Shown: in pieces, positions 17,569-26,925 of the stretch | Numbering within the stretch: position 1 is the first letter of the stretch | Layout of the letters: the number at the start of each line of letters is the position of its first letter | NCBI GenBank assembly: GCA_028877215.1 | Contig: JAPPFJ010000027.1 | Coordinates: forward strand, 124,001-188,000 | Direction of reading: 5' to 3' | Source of the DNA: Gemmatimonadota bacterium | GTDB taxonomy: Bacteria > Latescibacterota > UBA2968 > GCA-2709665 | Length of the DNA stretch: 64,000 nucleotides | Notes under the pieces: generated by a model | Database searches by the model: none | What the model was told of the DNA's origin: nothing | What the model saw: only the letters and a program-made list of their open reading frames with translations | Position numbers and translations under genes: made by a program

Positions 17569-18591
17569 TCAGGAATCCTGCCAGGATTCTTCGAACCGCT
17601 GAAGCACCTGTTCGGGCGACGCGGTACCGGTTGTCCCTATCTGCTGGATGGTGATGGATGACACCAGCACCCCGACCCTTGCGGCATCGACGTACGAGGC
17701 GCTGGCGCAAAGCGCCGAGACGATTCCAGCGGAAACACTGTCTCCCGCGCCTACGATATCGATAGGATCGGGCACCGGGATACCGGGAACGTGGTGAGTC
17801 GCCTCGCCGTCGTCGCAGAGGATCCCATCAGGTCCAAGCGTAACATAGACGGGTCGTCCCGTACGCCTGACCATTGATCGAATAGCTCGACTCAGAGACG
17901 CCGTCCCTTCCGTACCGGAATACCGGGACACCGCCTCGAACGCCTCTTCGCGATTGACCTTGATCGTCACATTCCGGAAAAGGCCGATGTGCGATCGGGA
18001 GTCCGCCAAAAAAAAGACGTGCGGATACTCAGTCGCGAGGCGTGCGATTCCGTCGCGAACACGATCCGTAATGACGCCGCAATTGGGTTCCTGAACCTGG
18101 TCGAGCACGATCACGCCGTGAACCTCGCCTAACAGACTCTCCAGGGCGGCAAGAATGCGGTCTTCAACGTGTCGCGGAAGGGGGGAGCGATTTTTAATGT
18201 CCAATCGCTCCATCTCCTTCCCGGTTGCGCTGAGGACCGGTTTGGTATAGGTCGGCGTCACGCGGCCGGAGACCTCCATCAGGTCCCGCGTATCCACGCC
18301 GGACCCATGCAGGCCCGCCTTCAAGTCGTAGCCCTGTCCGTCATCGCCGATCGCCCCGAGCGCATGGATGCGTCCCACCCCCAGGGCATTGAGATTGCTG
18401 GTAACGGTTCCGGCCGCTCCCGGCCGGTTTCGGACATCCACAACCTGCCGTGCTTCCAGCCCCGTCTCCAGGGAGATTTCGGCAAGGTCAGGATCGACCA
18501 TGAGATAGCGATCCAGGAAAAAGTCCCCCACGACCAGGATAGCGAAGTCTGAAAACCTGCTCAGCAGTTCTTTCAATTCGGAATGGGTCAT
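17569..18591 (-). CDS. PfkB-family carbohydrate kinase (RfaE domain I-like)
   Basis: The 340-residue protein has the PfkB fold: N-terminal LVVGDFFLDRYLMVDPD, the substrate-binding RPGAAGTVTSNLNALG, a ribokinase-type ALGAIGDDGQGYDL, and the C-terminal ATP/anion-hole motif DIVGAGDSVSAGI with catalytic Asp. The arrangement resembles the kinase domain of HldE (heptose 7-phosphate kinase), but no nucleotidyltransferase domain is fused and the substrate is unknown. The next gene on the same strand is a HAD phosphatase, 63 bases upstream. The pair probably acts in one sugar-phosphate pathway. Confidence 0.85.
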   Translation of the reverse strand: MTHSELKELLSRFSDFAILVVGDFFLDRYLMVDPDLAEISLETGLEARQVVDVRNRPGAAGTVTSNLNALGVGRIHALGAIGDDGQGYDLKAGLHGSGVDTRDLMEVSGRVTPTYTKPVLSATGKEMERLDIKNRSPLPRHVEDRILAALESLLGEVHGVIVLDQVQEPNCGVITDRVRDGIARLATEYPHVFFLADSRSHIGLFRNVTIKVNREEAFEAVSRYSGTEGTASLSRAIRSMVRRTGRPVYVTLGPDGILCDDGEATHHVPGIPVPDPIDIVGAGDSVSAGIVSALCASASYVDAARVGVLVSSITIQQIGTTGTASPEQVLQRFEESWQDS

Positions 18592-18654
18592 AGAAAAAAC
18601 GGGCCGTTCCGGATTACCTGCGGCCGCTGGGGATTTTAACAGAGCTTCTGAACA

Positions 18655-19500
18655 CTACGCGTCGAGGAGGTAGTCCACGAGGCACTCGTGGTTCCGATAG
18701 TCCGCAATGATGAGATCCGCCCCGGCCTGAATCAGGCGGTCGCGCTTCCATGCATTCACGCCCCGGCGTCGAGCCTCATCAGAGGCGACGCCCACGGCCG
18801 TCCCGCCCGCCGATTTGACGTTTTCGATCTCCACGTATCCATCGCCGAAGCCCAGCAGTTCCTCTCCCGCGATACCCTGCGAGGCAATCAGGTCCCGGAT
18901 TACCCTTTCCTTGGAAAAGTCCTGGTACCGGTCCAGTGCGCCGTAGACACGGTCTTCAAAGAAGGGTGTCAGCCCCAGAAGGTCGGCCTCCTCTCTAACG
19001 TACACCTCGTCGGTGCCGCTTGCCAGGTACAGCGTGAGTCCCCGGCGTTCCAGGTTGCGAAGAAGGTCCAGCGACCCGGGCACCATCAGATCCCCCACCT
19101 TTACCACGCCGGCCCGGAGACCCTGAATGCGGCCTTTGATGTGACGGTTGAGTCGTTCGTGATATCGATGTTTGTATGCCACCGGATCCAGAGGCGCGCC
19201 GCCGCGTTTTCGCACTTCCTCGGCGAGCTGGATCATCTGGTAAATGGTCTGTTTGCCGGTAAGCCGGTCGACGAAATCAGCCACAACCCGTGACAGTTGG
19301 GCCTCGGTTTCGCCTGTGCGGCATTCGCCAAGCGTTTCGACCATCATCGGAACCATGATTTCCCGCCAACCCTGGCGAATCAGCGAGAGCGTACCGTCGA
19401 AATCGAAGAGCACCGAGCGGAATCGACCGCGCGCAATGCCGGGATTCACACACTCTATCTCAGCCATTCGCAAGGAGTCGGAACGATCCGGCATAGCCAT
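18655..19500 (-). CDS. HAD-superfamily hydrolase (phosphatase)
   Basis: HAD motif I is FDFDGTLS near residue 33, motif II is LYLASGTDE, and motif IV is LLGFGDGYVEIENV. A long helical cap follows motif I, as in phosphoglycolate phosphatase-like subclass I enzymes. Length is 281 residues. The likely reaction is hydrolysis of a sugar or nucleotide phosphate. It lies upstream of, and in the same direction as, the PfkB kinase, so the two are likely an operon. The N-terminal 25 residues are not conserved-looking, and a start at an internal Met is possible. Confidence 0.83.
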   Translation of the reverse strand: MAMPDRSDSLRMAEIECVNPGIARGRFRSVLFDFDGTLSLIRQGWREIMVPMMVETLGECRTGETEAQLSRVVADFVDRLTGKQTIYQMIQLAEEVRKRGGAPLDPVAYKHRYHERLNRHIKGRIQGLRAGVVKVGDLMVPGSLDLLRNLERRGLTLYLASGTDEVYVREEADLLGLTPFFEDRVYGALDRYQDFSKERVIRDLIASQGIAGEELLGFGDGYVEIENVKSAGGTAVGVASDEARRRGVNAWKRDRLIQAGADLIIADYRNHECLVDYLLDA

Positions 19501-19619
19501 TGATGACCTTCATTATCAGGAAGCGTCTTGCATTTGTCCTACGGCGCGCTGCCGCGATCGGCAATCTAAATGCGCATCCATAATTGTCAAGGCATTTCAC
19601 CCTTAGAAGCTGCCTTAAA

Positions 19620-19800
19620 ATTCCCAGCGGTCTTCGCGTGGCTGCAAAAGCGCCGGGCGGCGTTGGTCAAACCCGCCCGGCGTACGAGATCGAGGCTGCG
19701 CTTGCGCGCCTTGTTTCCGGGACGGGACACCATGCCGCGCCTGCAGAGCGACTTTCTCGCCGGACTGTTCACGGATCTATCTTCGAGTTCAAATCTGCTT
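19620..19800. repeat. Dispersed repeat (CGCCTGCAGAGCGACTTT family), copy 1
   Basis: GCGCGCCTTGT, CGCCTGCAGAGCGACTTT and CGGACTGTT recur in the same order at 26757-26925. The interval 19501-19853 has no convincing gene; this repeat fills about half of it. Confidence 0.7.
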
Positions 19801-19889
19801 GTGATATTTCAATTCTGCATTATCTTAATACTGCATCTGATTTGTTATGAATAGTGAAGGGGGCTCAACGGACGTATCAGGGTCTGGCT

Positions 19890-20558
19890 ATGGATCGGCG
19901 GGTTGTGCAGCGTTCGTCCACCCGTACGGGTGAATTACAGCTTGCGTCCGTTAACGCCGGCACGGTCTCCCATTTCGAACTCATCGTCAACGGTGTTTTC
20001 CTGATGGCCACCTACAATGCGTCGTCCAATCGCGCATTGATCGACACGGTCATGGAAACATCGAAATCCGGCAGGCACATCAACCTGCTTATCGGTGGTT
20101 TGGGACTGGGAATCACCCTTCGTCAGGCGCTCGCCTATTCAAACGTGCGTTCCGTGTGCGTGGTGGAACTCGAATCCCGAATTGTAAACTGGAACCGCGA
20201 ATACCTGGACAATGCCGACGTTCTCGACGATGAGCGCACGGAGGTGGTCGTCGGCGATTTCTACGAATACGTACAGGGAAATCCCCGGAGCTATCACGGC
20301 ATTGCGCTGGATATCGACAACGGTCCCGACCGGGTGGTGCGCCCGCAAAACCGGCGCGCGTACAGCGTTTCAGCGCTTCAGACGCTGAGAACGCGGTTGC
20401 GTCCGGATGGGACTTTGGCGATCTGGAGCCATGCCGTCAACCGCTCTTACGAGCGCGCGCTGGACCGTGTTTTCGGCGGGGTGACTCAACAACAAACGTG
20501 TGACCATAGCCTGGCCGGAAATCCGCTCGAGAGTGTAATTTATGCGGTTCGGGCCTGA
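19890..20558 (+). CDS. Spermidine-synthase-like methyltransferase-fold protein
   Basis: The Rossmann fold of class I methyltransferases/spermidine synthases is visible: INLLIGGLGLGITLRQAL (glycine loop), VRSVCVVELESRIVNWNREY (acidic ribose-binding residue), VVVGDFYEYV, and HGIALDIDNGPD in the place of the aminopropyltransferase catalytic loop. The usual N-terminal beta domain is short, and length is 222 residues from ATG 19890. The enzyme could transfer a methyl or aminopropyl group; the substrate is not clear. Citrate synthase follows 36 bases downstream. A weak AGGG precedes the chosen start. Confidence 0.78.
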   Translation: MDRRVVQRSSTRTGELQLASVNAGTVSHFELIVNGVFLMATYNASSNRALIDTVMETSKSGRHINLLIGGLGLGITLRQALAYSNVRSVCVVELESRIVNWNREYLDNADVLDDERTEVVVGDFYEYVQGNPRSYHGIALDIDNGPDRVVRPQNRRAYSVSALQTLRTRLRPDGTLAIWSHAVNRSYERALDRVFGGVTQQQTCDHSLAGNPLESVIYAVRA

Positions 20559-20594
20559 CTGGCAGCGGCAGACGACTTGAAAGGATTTGTGTGG

Positions 20595-21899
20595 ATGAAC
20601 AAAGACTCACTCACCATTACGGATAATCGCACCGGCAAGACTTACGAGGTACCCATCCTTTATGGTACGTACCCCGAATACGGGGCCGCCATTCGAACCG
20701 CTGACTTGAAGCAGATAAAGGTATCGGAGGACGATTTCGGGCTTCTCGGATACGATCCGTCGTATCTGAATACCGGATCCTGTCAGAGTTCCGTGACGTT
20801 CATCGACGGCGAAAAAGGCATCCTCAGATATCGTGGATATCCGATCGAGCAGCTCGCGCAGCACAGCACCTACCTTGAAACGTCGTATCTGCTATTGTAC
20901 GGCGAACTGCCTGCGCAGGCACAGCTCGATGCCTGGAACGAATCGGTGATGGCGTACGTCAAAGCCGAGCCGAAGTTGACCGAACTGGTAAGCGGCTTCG
21001 GAAAAGGCTCCCACGCGATGGGGATGATGGTGGGCGTGCTGGGGTCTCTGTCCACATTCTACGACAATGCCAGAGACATCGACACGGAGGATGTTCAGGA
21101 ACTACACATCCGCCGGCTTATGGGCATCGCCCCGGTCGCCGCGGCAGCCGTGTATCGCCAAAGCCAGGGGCTGCCTTTTGTGGACCCTGACCCGTCATTG
21201 GGATTCTGCGCCAATTATTTGAAGATGCTGTTTGAGGGTACGAGCGTATATAGGTCAGACCCCGCTCTGGAACGGGCGCTGGAAGTCCTTCTGATATTGC
21301 ACGCCGACCACGAACAGAACTGCAGCGCGAGCACCATGCGCGGCGTCGGCAGCAGCGGTGCAGACCCGTATTCGGCAGCGGCGGGCGCCGCCGGCGCGTT
21401 GTACGGGCCGGCGCACGGGGGTGCGAATGAAGCCGTACTGAAGATGTTGAACGAGATCGGGTCGGTCGACAATATCCCCGCCTATATCAAGCGGGTGTAC
21501 AACCGGGAGGTGCTGCTCCAGGGTTTCGGGCACCGGGTCTACAAGAACTACGATCCCAGAGCGGCGATTATCAAGAAGACGGCCGAAGAGGTATTCGAAG
21601 TCACCGGAAAGAATCCACTCATCGACATCGCGGTAGAACTGGAACGCATTGCGCTGGAAGAAGAGTTTTTCATTTCTCGCAGTCTGTATCCGAACGTTGA
21701 CTTTTATTCGGGCATCATCTACCAGGCGATGGGGCTGCCCACGGACATGATGACGGTTATGTTCGCAGTGGGCCGCATGCCGGGTTGGCTGGCGCAGTGG
21801 AAGGAGTTGATGCACGATCCGGAGCAGCGCATCGCGCGTCCGCGGCAGATCTATATGGGTGAAGATATCCGGGACTATACGCCGATGGGAGAGAGGTAG
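20595..21899 (+). CDS. gltA: Citrate synthase
   Basis: Condenses acetyl-CoA and oxaloacetate, the first step of the TCA cycle. The 434-residue length fits the hexameric bacterial type I form. Visible signatures are HADHEQNCSASTMRGVGSS with catalytic His, ALYGPAHGGANEAVL, GFGHRVYKNYDPRA with the second active-site His, and YPNVDFYSG with the catalytic Asp. I choose ATG 20595 (MNKDSLTITD), with AAAGGA about 11 bases upstream. It is followed by a strong terminator. Confidence 0.97.
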   Translation: MNKDSLTITDNRTGKTYEVPILYGTYPEYGAAIRTADLKQIKVSEDDFGLLGYDPSYLNTGSCQSSVTFIDGEKGILRYRGYPIEQLAQHSTYLETSYLLLYGELPAQAQLDAWNESVMAYVKAEPKLTELVSGFGKGSHAMGMMVGVLGSLSTFYDNARDIDTEDVQELHIRRLMGIAPVAAAAVYRQSQGLPFVDPDPSLGFCANYLKMLFEGTSVYRSDPALERALEVLLILHADHEQNCSASTMRGVGSSGADPYSAAAGAAGALYGPAHGGANEAVLKMLNEIGSVDNIPAYIKRVYNREVLLQGFGHRVYKNYDPRAAIIKKTAEEVFEVTGKNPLIDIAVELERIALEEEFFISRSLYPNVDFYSGIIYQAMGLPTDMMTVMFAVGRMPGWLAQWKELMHDPEQRIARPRQIYMGEDIRDYTPMGER

Positions 21900-21932
21900 G
21901 AGACGGATCGGACGAGACAGAGTTCAAAAAAT

Positions 21933-21969
21933 ACAAGGGCGCAAGAGCCATCGGCTTTTGCGCCCTTGT
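21933..21969 (+). terminator. Terminator of citrate synthase gene
   Basis: A 17-bp stem with one mismatch (ACAAGGGCGCAAGAGCC at 21933-21949, complement at 21953-21969) and a 3-base loop. Confidence 0.8.
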
Positions 21970-22030
21970 CGTATGGGCTCATTTGCGTGAAAGCAGGATA
22001 CTTGATGCTGCGGGTCAGCCCACGGCAACG

Positions 22031-22064
22031 TTGTGTTTGTAGGGGCGACCCTTGTGGTCGCCCG
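22031..22064. repeat. Dispersed palindromic repeat (TAGGGGCGACC...GGTCGCCC type)
   Basis: GTAGGGGCGACCCTTGTGG then TCGCCCGCC forms a short hairpin. Related copies lie at 17471 and, as an inverted pair, at 37110 and 37179. Confidence 0.75.
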
Positions 22065-22111
22065 CCTTCTTGGTATGCTGAAAGCTGACTGCTGATCGCT
22101 GACAGCTTTAA

Positions 22112-22879
22112 TCACTCACCGTAGAGCTTCAATGGCGATAGCGTGATGAGGGAGGGTTCGTCCCGGAGGACGCGGGAGACGTGTTCGAGGGTGGGAACGA
22201 CGCGGAAAGCCTGCCAGACGGAAGGCCCCACGCAAACCTGACTGACGAGGCCGGCGGATTTTACGCGTTCGCCCATAACGCTGAAGTTGAAGACGGGCCA
22301 CATGCGCGGGTTGCCGGCGTTGGCGTAGTTCCGCTCGACCCATAAAGCCTGGTTGTAGTGGAAGATGGAGCAGACGTTGAAGCCAACGCCCATGAGCAGG
22401 TACAGGGCGTTGCGCTCCACCAGCCAATCCCAAGGTGAGGCGTGGCCGAACGCTTTCTCGTCCCACGGGCTGAAACGAGGCCCGGCGTGCCTGTGTCCTC
22501 CCATTGCGGCTTCTGCATCGGCCCCGATGGCCGCCAGGGAGTCGCAGCAGTGGTCGCTGCGCACGGCTTCCGGGCGCTGGCGGAAGACCTCCGTGATGTG
22601 CCCGACGTCGGAAGGCGATGTATCGATGTCCCATGCCTCAAGGCGCGTCCGGTAGGTGGCGGACTCGCCATTGACCTTTTGTACGAAAGTCGGAACGACC
22701 ACGGTACCCGATTCGCCCACGGCGTCCAGTGCGCCGTCGATGACGGTATCCGCGCCGCCCTCGACGTATCCGAAACTCTTGAGGGAACTGTGAAAGAGAA
22801 GCGCATCGCCGTCACAAAGGCCGACGGCGGCGAAGCCCTGAAGCAGGTCCTTCTTGTGGATGTTCTTCTGATGTGCCAT
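22112..22879 (-). CDS. AAC(3)-family N-acetyltransferase
   Basis: The 255-residue protein matches the AAC(3)/YokD fold: LLFHSSLKSFGYVEGGADTV, TVVVPTFVQ, DTSPSDVGHITEVFRQRPEAVRS with the conserved RS-H segment (RSDHCCDSLAAIGADA), and the catalytic-pocket SPWDWLVERNALYLLMGVGF. AAC(3) enzymes acetylate the 3-amino group of aminoglycosides, but many chromosomal members act on unknown amines, and resistance cannot be assumed. It is a single gene; the upstream region (22880-23147) holds nothing I recognise. Confidence 0.88.
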   Translation of the reverse strand: MAHQKNIHKKDLLQGFAAVGLCDGDALLFHSSLKSFGYVEGGADTVIDGALDAVGESGTVVVPTFVQKVNGESATYRTRLEAWDIDTSPSDVGHITEVFRQRPEAVRSDHCCDSLAAIGADAEAAMGGHRHAGPRFSPWDEKAFGHASPWDWLVERNALYLLMGVGFNVCSIFHYNQALWVERNYANAGNPRMWPVFNFSVMGERVKSAGLVSQVCVGPSVWQAFRVVPTLEHVSRVLRDEPSLITLSPLKLYGE

Positions 22880-23147
22880 TTGGATCTTTGGAATCCAACC
22901 GGCGATTCTTATTTCCTTATACCCAGAGGATTAGAGAAATCGGCGATTTTGAGTAAAACTGCGGAGAAGAGAGTGATAGTTTCACGTTCTCGACCGACAA
23001 AATAGAAAAACTTCCCACCGAATTTGAATCCAATGGGATTACTCCACCACAGCAGATAAATCCGTTCGAGATACCAAATCAGATCGTCTTAAGTAGTGCT
23101 ACAGCCCCGCAAGTACATGCATGGAACTCGAAATTTCCAACGCATAC

Positions 23148-23618
23148 TCAATTCCCTTGGCGAGGGAATAGTTGTCGAAGTTTCCCAACTACCTCCTGAG
23201 CCACATTGTAATACTGTCGAATCTGGCCCACGCTAATGGTTGTCTGCCTGCCGTGTGCGATGTTGTTTCGGTGTGCGTGAATGCTATTGATGCCGTCCTT
23301 AAGACGGTCGTCAAGTTCGTCTTCTAAGCGCTTACGTAAATCAGGATCGAAATCACCTACCAATTGCAGTATCTTATCAACATTTGGAACGCTGAAGAGA
23401 TTGAGCCTCCTTTGCACGTAACGCCTGACTGTAGCGTCCGCTCGTACGTTGCTGTAAGCCACTAGGGTCTCCCTACAACTTGCCTCAAGGTAGCCATTCG
23501 CGAGTACGCAGACGTACCGTGCAAGACTAGCTTGAAGTTCCTCGTCCACAGACGCAGCTTGATTGAACACGCTACGGATCTCGTTTTCGATCCGTTGGCG
23601 GTCGCCAAAACCAGTCAT
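23148..23618 (-). CDS. RiboL-PSP-HEPN-type RNase, partner of DUF262 protein
   Basis: The 156-residue all-helical protein contains the HEPN ribonuclease motif RNxxxH as HRNNIAHG near residue 117, and an upstream LANGYLEASCRETL helix. These match the RiboL-PSP-HEPN/MAE_28990 group. The start overlaps the stop of the DUF262 gene by ATGA (23615-23618), so both are produced together. HEPN RNases act as toxins or as abortive-infection effectors by cutting RNA. The partner would control or target this one. I infer a defence or toxin-antitoxin role. Confidence 0.85.
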   Translation of the reverse strand: MTGFGDRQRIENEIRSVFNQAASVDEELQASLARYVCVLANGYLEASCRETLVAYSNVRADATVRRYVQRRLNLFSVPNVDKILQLVGDFDPDLRKRLEDELDDRLKDGINSIHAHRNNIAHGRQTTISVGQIRQYYNVAQEVVGKLRQLFPRQGN

Positions 23619-24700
23619 CGTACGGTACCAAACGCCTCCTTGGCTAAGGTTAAACGCGTCGAGACGCTCTCAATGTCTGTTGTCGCGCTAGTAATGTAAG
23701 CCCTAAATTCTTGGTTGCGCATCAGCTTCTCGGCTGCAGCCGCCAAATTCTCGGGCTGCTCTAAGGAACCATTTGCGGAACGAAATGCAACTCCTACAAG
23801 CAGGGCGTCTGTGGCGGCGGCGTTTAGAATCCGTTCGGGGCGAAAAGCACTTCGTCCGAGATGGGCTGAAGCTAGGGAGATAGTTTTCTTGAATAGTGAA
23901 CGCATCTGTTCTATCCACTCCTCCGGAGGCTTTCGTTTTGCCGCCATGTAATCGTTTAGAAATCCCTTCATGGGACGTCTATAATCTTCACCCCACTCAA
24001 GAAGTGCGAAGAAACGAAGTATGAGTTCTTGTTCTTTCCCTCTGTGGCTTGGCTTGCCGTATATATCGCGCCAGTTCTTGTCGCTTGTTAGCTCATTGAG
24101 AAGGTCATTGAACCGACCGCGATAGACGCACGAACGAATTTCTTGGGGATTTAGCGGCGTACCGCCCGTATTCAAACGCTCAAAGATAAGGTAAATACTG
24201 CTTCGGTCGTCGTCGGGATCGTCCTGTTGGAACACTGTCGCGTGAACAATGCAGTCATCGAGTCGGCGTCTGTCCTCCTCCGAAAGATTCTTGCAGGTAA
24301 CGCCATCGAATTCGTCTGAAACTCCGCGGAGACAAAATTCACTCCCCCGCAAAATACCACTAAAGAATGCCTCTAGAGTACGTAGTCTTTGCTGGCCGTC
24401 CACTACCACAAGCTTACTCGTATCCAGCTCTTTAAAAAGGAATATTCCGGGGACTGGCAACCCAAGAAGCAGCGACTCAATAAACCTAGACGCCTGTGCG
24501 GCAGTCCAAACAAACCCTCGTTGGAAATCCGGAACGTAGATGTCTCCCCTTGAGATTCGCTTCACTAATCCGTCTACTGGGTAGTCAGCTCCATAACTAG
24601 ATATCGTGTAACGGACAGAAATTCCGAGCTCACCGTCTTCCGATTCTGATCGATCGTCCACTTCCTCTTCTAGCTCAATGTCGTTCACTTCTTCAGACAT
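23615..24700 (-). CDS. DUF262 (ParB/Srx-fold) protein
   Basis: The 361-residue protein has the DUF262 core: YVPDFQRGFVWTAAQASRFI, GLPVPGIFLFKE, and the nucleotide-binding/catalytic loop VVDGQQRLRTLEAF. These precede IYLIFERLNTGGTPLNPQEI, which is typical of the family. The C-terminal half is helical and lacks the DUF1524 HNH nuclease of GmrSD-type enzymes. The N-terminal 25 residues are strongly acidic. A GAGGAGGG ribosome binding site precedes ATG 24700. It forms a two-gene unit with the HEPN RNase, in DNA that is AT-richer than its surroundings. Confidence 0.88.
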   Translation of the reverse strand: MSEEVNDIELEEEVDDRSESEDGELGISVRYTISSYGADYPVDGLVKRISRGDIYVPDFQRGFVWTAAQASRFIESLLLGLPVPGIFLFKELDTSKLVVVDGQQRLRTLEAFFSGILRGSEFCLRGVSDEFDGVTCKNLSEEDRRRLDDCIVHATVFQQDDPDDDRSSIYLIFERLNTGGTPLNPQEIRSCVYRGRFNDLLNELTSDKNWRDIYGKPSHRGKEQELILRFFALLEWGEDYRRPMKGFLNDYMAAKRKPPEEWIEQMRSLFKKTISLASAHLGRSAFRPERILNAAATDALLVGVAFRSANGSLEQPENLAAAAEKLMRNQEFRAYITSATTDIESVSTRLTLAKEAFGTVR

Positions 24701-25213
24701 TGGGACGTTCCCTCCTCATCATTGCCCAAGGGGTATTTTTTCGATGTCCTGCATTTAGGGTTCTACAAGCAAAATGAATAATACAAACGAGTTCCGAAAA
24801 CTTCCAGTGGATTGGGAACAACTCGAATCCGAGTTTTGTTGGTCGAACGGCACTTGGGCTAACAGCAGGTTAAACCCTTGTTCAATTAGGTATATCGCGA
24901 AATTATCCGCAAGCCCCTGTATCGATTTCGTTGTGTTAGTATTGGCTATTTTGCGTGGCCGGTCAAACGAATTCGATGTGGATTAATGGGAATAACGAGA
25001 TATAAGTATCTTGCGGGGGAATTACATATCAACCAATTTCTGTCCGTTTCAAGGCCATGCAAGGAGTTTAGGGACGCACCATTCGGGACGGTGGCGAAAA
25101 GGCGACATCAGTTCCGGCCGAAAAGTGTACAGATGGAACAAGATGATAGACGATTATTGGTCAGAATTGAACCACTGATTTGTCCGGATATTTTGAATCC
25201 GCTTGATGACTAC
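24701..25213. other. Intergenic region without recognisable gene
   Basis: About 510 AT-rich bases between the DUF262 gene and the convergent-side aminotransferase gene. Two short open frames on the + strand (from 24774 and 24986) have no ribosome binding site, no recognisable motif and uneven composition, so I do not call them. It may be the remains of a lost gene of the defence islet. Confidence 0.5.
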
Positions 25214-26560
25214 CTATTCTAGCGTTCGAAGCGCGTCGTCGACGGCCGAGACCAGTTGATCGACGTGCCGGTCTTCCATGGGAAGTGAGACATTGCCGCC
25301 GAGTTTCCAGTAGATCCCGCGATTGAGCAGGGCGAAGAACAGCCAGCGGTGCAGAAGCTGGTTGTCGCGGGCCGCTTCGCGGTAATTTCGGGGTCTTTCG
25401 GCCAGAAAGTGGACCCGGAACAGGGAGCCGGCCGTTGTGATCCGTGCCTGAAGGCCGGTATCCCGGAAGACACGTCCGAGCTTGTCGGCGAGGCGCCCTG
25501 TCAGCGCACTCAGTTTACCGTAGGCGTCCTGTGTGAGCAGGCGAAGCGTCGTGAGGCCCGCGACGATGGCGATGGGGTTTGCATTATATGTACCGGAATG
25601 AGGGATTTCCGGCGCGCTTCCGGTGGGGTTGTAGAGGTCCAGTACGTCCGAACGGCCGCCGACCACGGCGCCGGGGGTGCCGCCGGCAACGACTTTGCCG
25701 AGACACGTGAGGTCAGGGCGTACCCGATACGTTTCCTGGGCCCCGCCGCGGGAAATGCGGAAGCTGACGATTTCGTCGAATAGGAGCAGGATGCCGGCGC
25801 GTTCCGTCATTTCGCGGAGGCGCGAAAGAAAACCATCTGCCGGAAGGGTGAAGCCGGCGGCAGTGGAAAGCGGATCGACAACCACCGCGGCCAGATCGTC
25901 CCGGTGTTCGTTAATGATCGTATCACAGGCGTCGGCGTCGTTGAACGGGAGGACGATGACGTTCCGGATCGCCTGGGGGGTGAGGCCTCGCGAGGAAGGC
26001 ACGGAATCGGGCCGGTCGGGCGGTCCCAGATTCCCGTCGAGCGGAGGAACGTGGCTTACCATGACGTATTCGTCCATCCCGTGATACGCCCCTTCGAATT
26101 TGGCGATTCTGTTCCTGCCGGTGAAGGCGCGGGCGGCGCGGATGGCATTCAGGACGGCTTCGGTGCCGGAGCTGCAGAAGCGCACCTTTTCAAACGATGC
26201 GACACGGTTCTTCAAAAATTCGGCCATTTCGACTTCGAGGGCCAGCGGACGCGAGAAGCCCGTGCCGAGGGCTATGCGCTCCTGGAGGGCGGCGACGACT
26301 TCGGGATGCGCATGGCCCAGGATGAGGGCGGTGTTGTTGTTCACGAAGTCAAGAAGGCGATTGCCGTCCAGATCGATGAAATGGACGCCTTCGCCGTGGT
26401 CGGCGTAGACCGGGTACGGGTCGAAGTGTACGCCGGTGCGCGTATTGCCGCCCGGAAGAGACGCCTGGGCGCGCCTGAACATCTCCCGTGAACGCGGGTG
26501 GTTGTCCATGTATTCGGCAATCTGTCTATCCACGGATGTCCGCAGGTTTCCCGGTTCCAT
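25214..26560 (-). CDS. Class III PLP-dependent aminotransferase (glutamate-1-semialdehyde aminomutase-like)
   Basis: The 448-residue protein has the GSA-aminomutase-type layout: SLPGGNTRTGVHFDPYPVY, GHAHPEVVAALQERI, and the PLP phosphate site FCSSGTEAVLNAIRAARAF. FEGAYHGMDEY, LLLFDEIVSFRI (pyridine-N Asp) and CLGKVVAGGTPGAVVGG (Schiff-base Lys) follow. True HemL proteins have the same folds, but many paralogues act as amino-sugar or amino-acid aminotransferases. The context of dioxygenase, oxidoreductase and sulfatase genes suggests catabolism rather than haem synthesis. The substrate is unknown. Confidence 0.9.
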   Translation of the reverse strand: MEPGNLRTSVDRQIAEYMDNHPRSREMFRRAQASLPGGNTRTGVHFDPYPVYADHGEGVHFIDLDGNRLLDFVNNNTALILGHAHPEVVAALQERIALGTGFSRPLALEVEMAEFLKNRVASFEKVRFCSSGTEAVLNAIRAARAFTGRNRIAKFEGAYHGMDEYVMVSHVPPLDGNLGPPDRPDSVPSSRGLTPQAIRNVIVLPFNDADACDTIINEHRDDLAAVVVDPLSTAAGFTLPADGFLSRLREMTERAGILLLFDEIVSFRISRGGAQETYRVRPDLTCLGKVVAGGTPGAVVGGRSDVLDLYNPTGSAPEIPHSGTYNANPIAIVAGLTTLRLLTQDAYGKLSALTGRLADKLGRVFRDTGLQARITTAGSLFRVHFLAERPRNYREAARDNQLLHRWLFFALLNRGIYWKLGGNVSLPMEDRHVDQLVSAVDDALRTLE

Positions 26561-26756
26561 GCATTCCTCGCCGCGGTGAGGGGGCTTCCAGGATGGTGAG
26601 GGAAGCCAGTTCAGGCACGCCGTTTTGTTTGAATCACATCAAAATACCGAAAAACGCGACCGTTTTTCAACTGTTGATTGCAGCCTCGATCACACGGTGC
26701 CGGCAGTTGAGGGAAGGGGTTGACTTGCCTGGTATACAGGTGTAGCATATAGCAGC

Positions 26757-26925
26757 CCGTTGAAAAAGCCCATCCGGGCTACGGCCGGCTCTTGCGGTCG
26801 AAATACTGCGTTGCGCTCCCTCGCCGAATCGCAGGATGGGACTCGGTCGCGCGCCTTGTCTTCGCCCCCAATGGCTCGGCCTCGCCTGCAGAGCGACTTT
26901 ATCGACGGACTGCTAGGGAATGTTT
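26757..26925. repeat. Dispersed repeat (CGCCTGCAGAGCGACTTT family), copy 2
   Basis: It shares GCGCGCCTTGT, CGCCTGCAGAGCGACTTT and CGGACTGCT with the copy at 19620. It lies in the 5' leader of the dioxygenase gene and makes a long false N-terminal extension in that frame. The rest of 26561-26968 shows nothing I recognise. Confidence 0.7.

Noticed and set aside
24774..25222. Two small + strand open frames
   Set aside because: No ribosome binding site, motif or plausible composition; the second overlaps the aminotransferase end.
25214..26560. Calling the class III aminotransferase hemL
   Set aside because: The fold fits, but context is catabolic and many paralogues of this family have other substrates, so no gene symbol is given.
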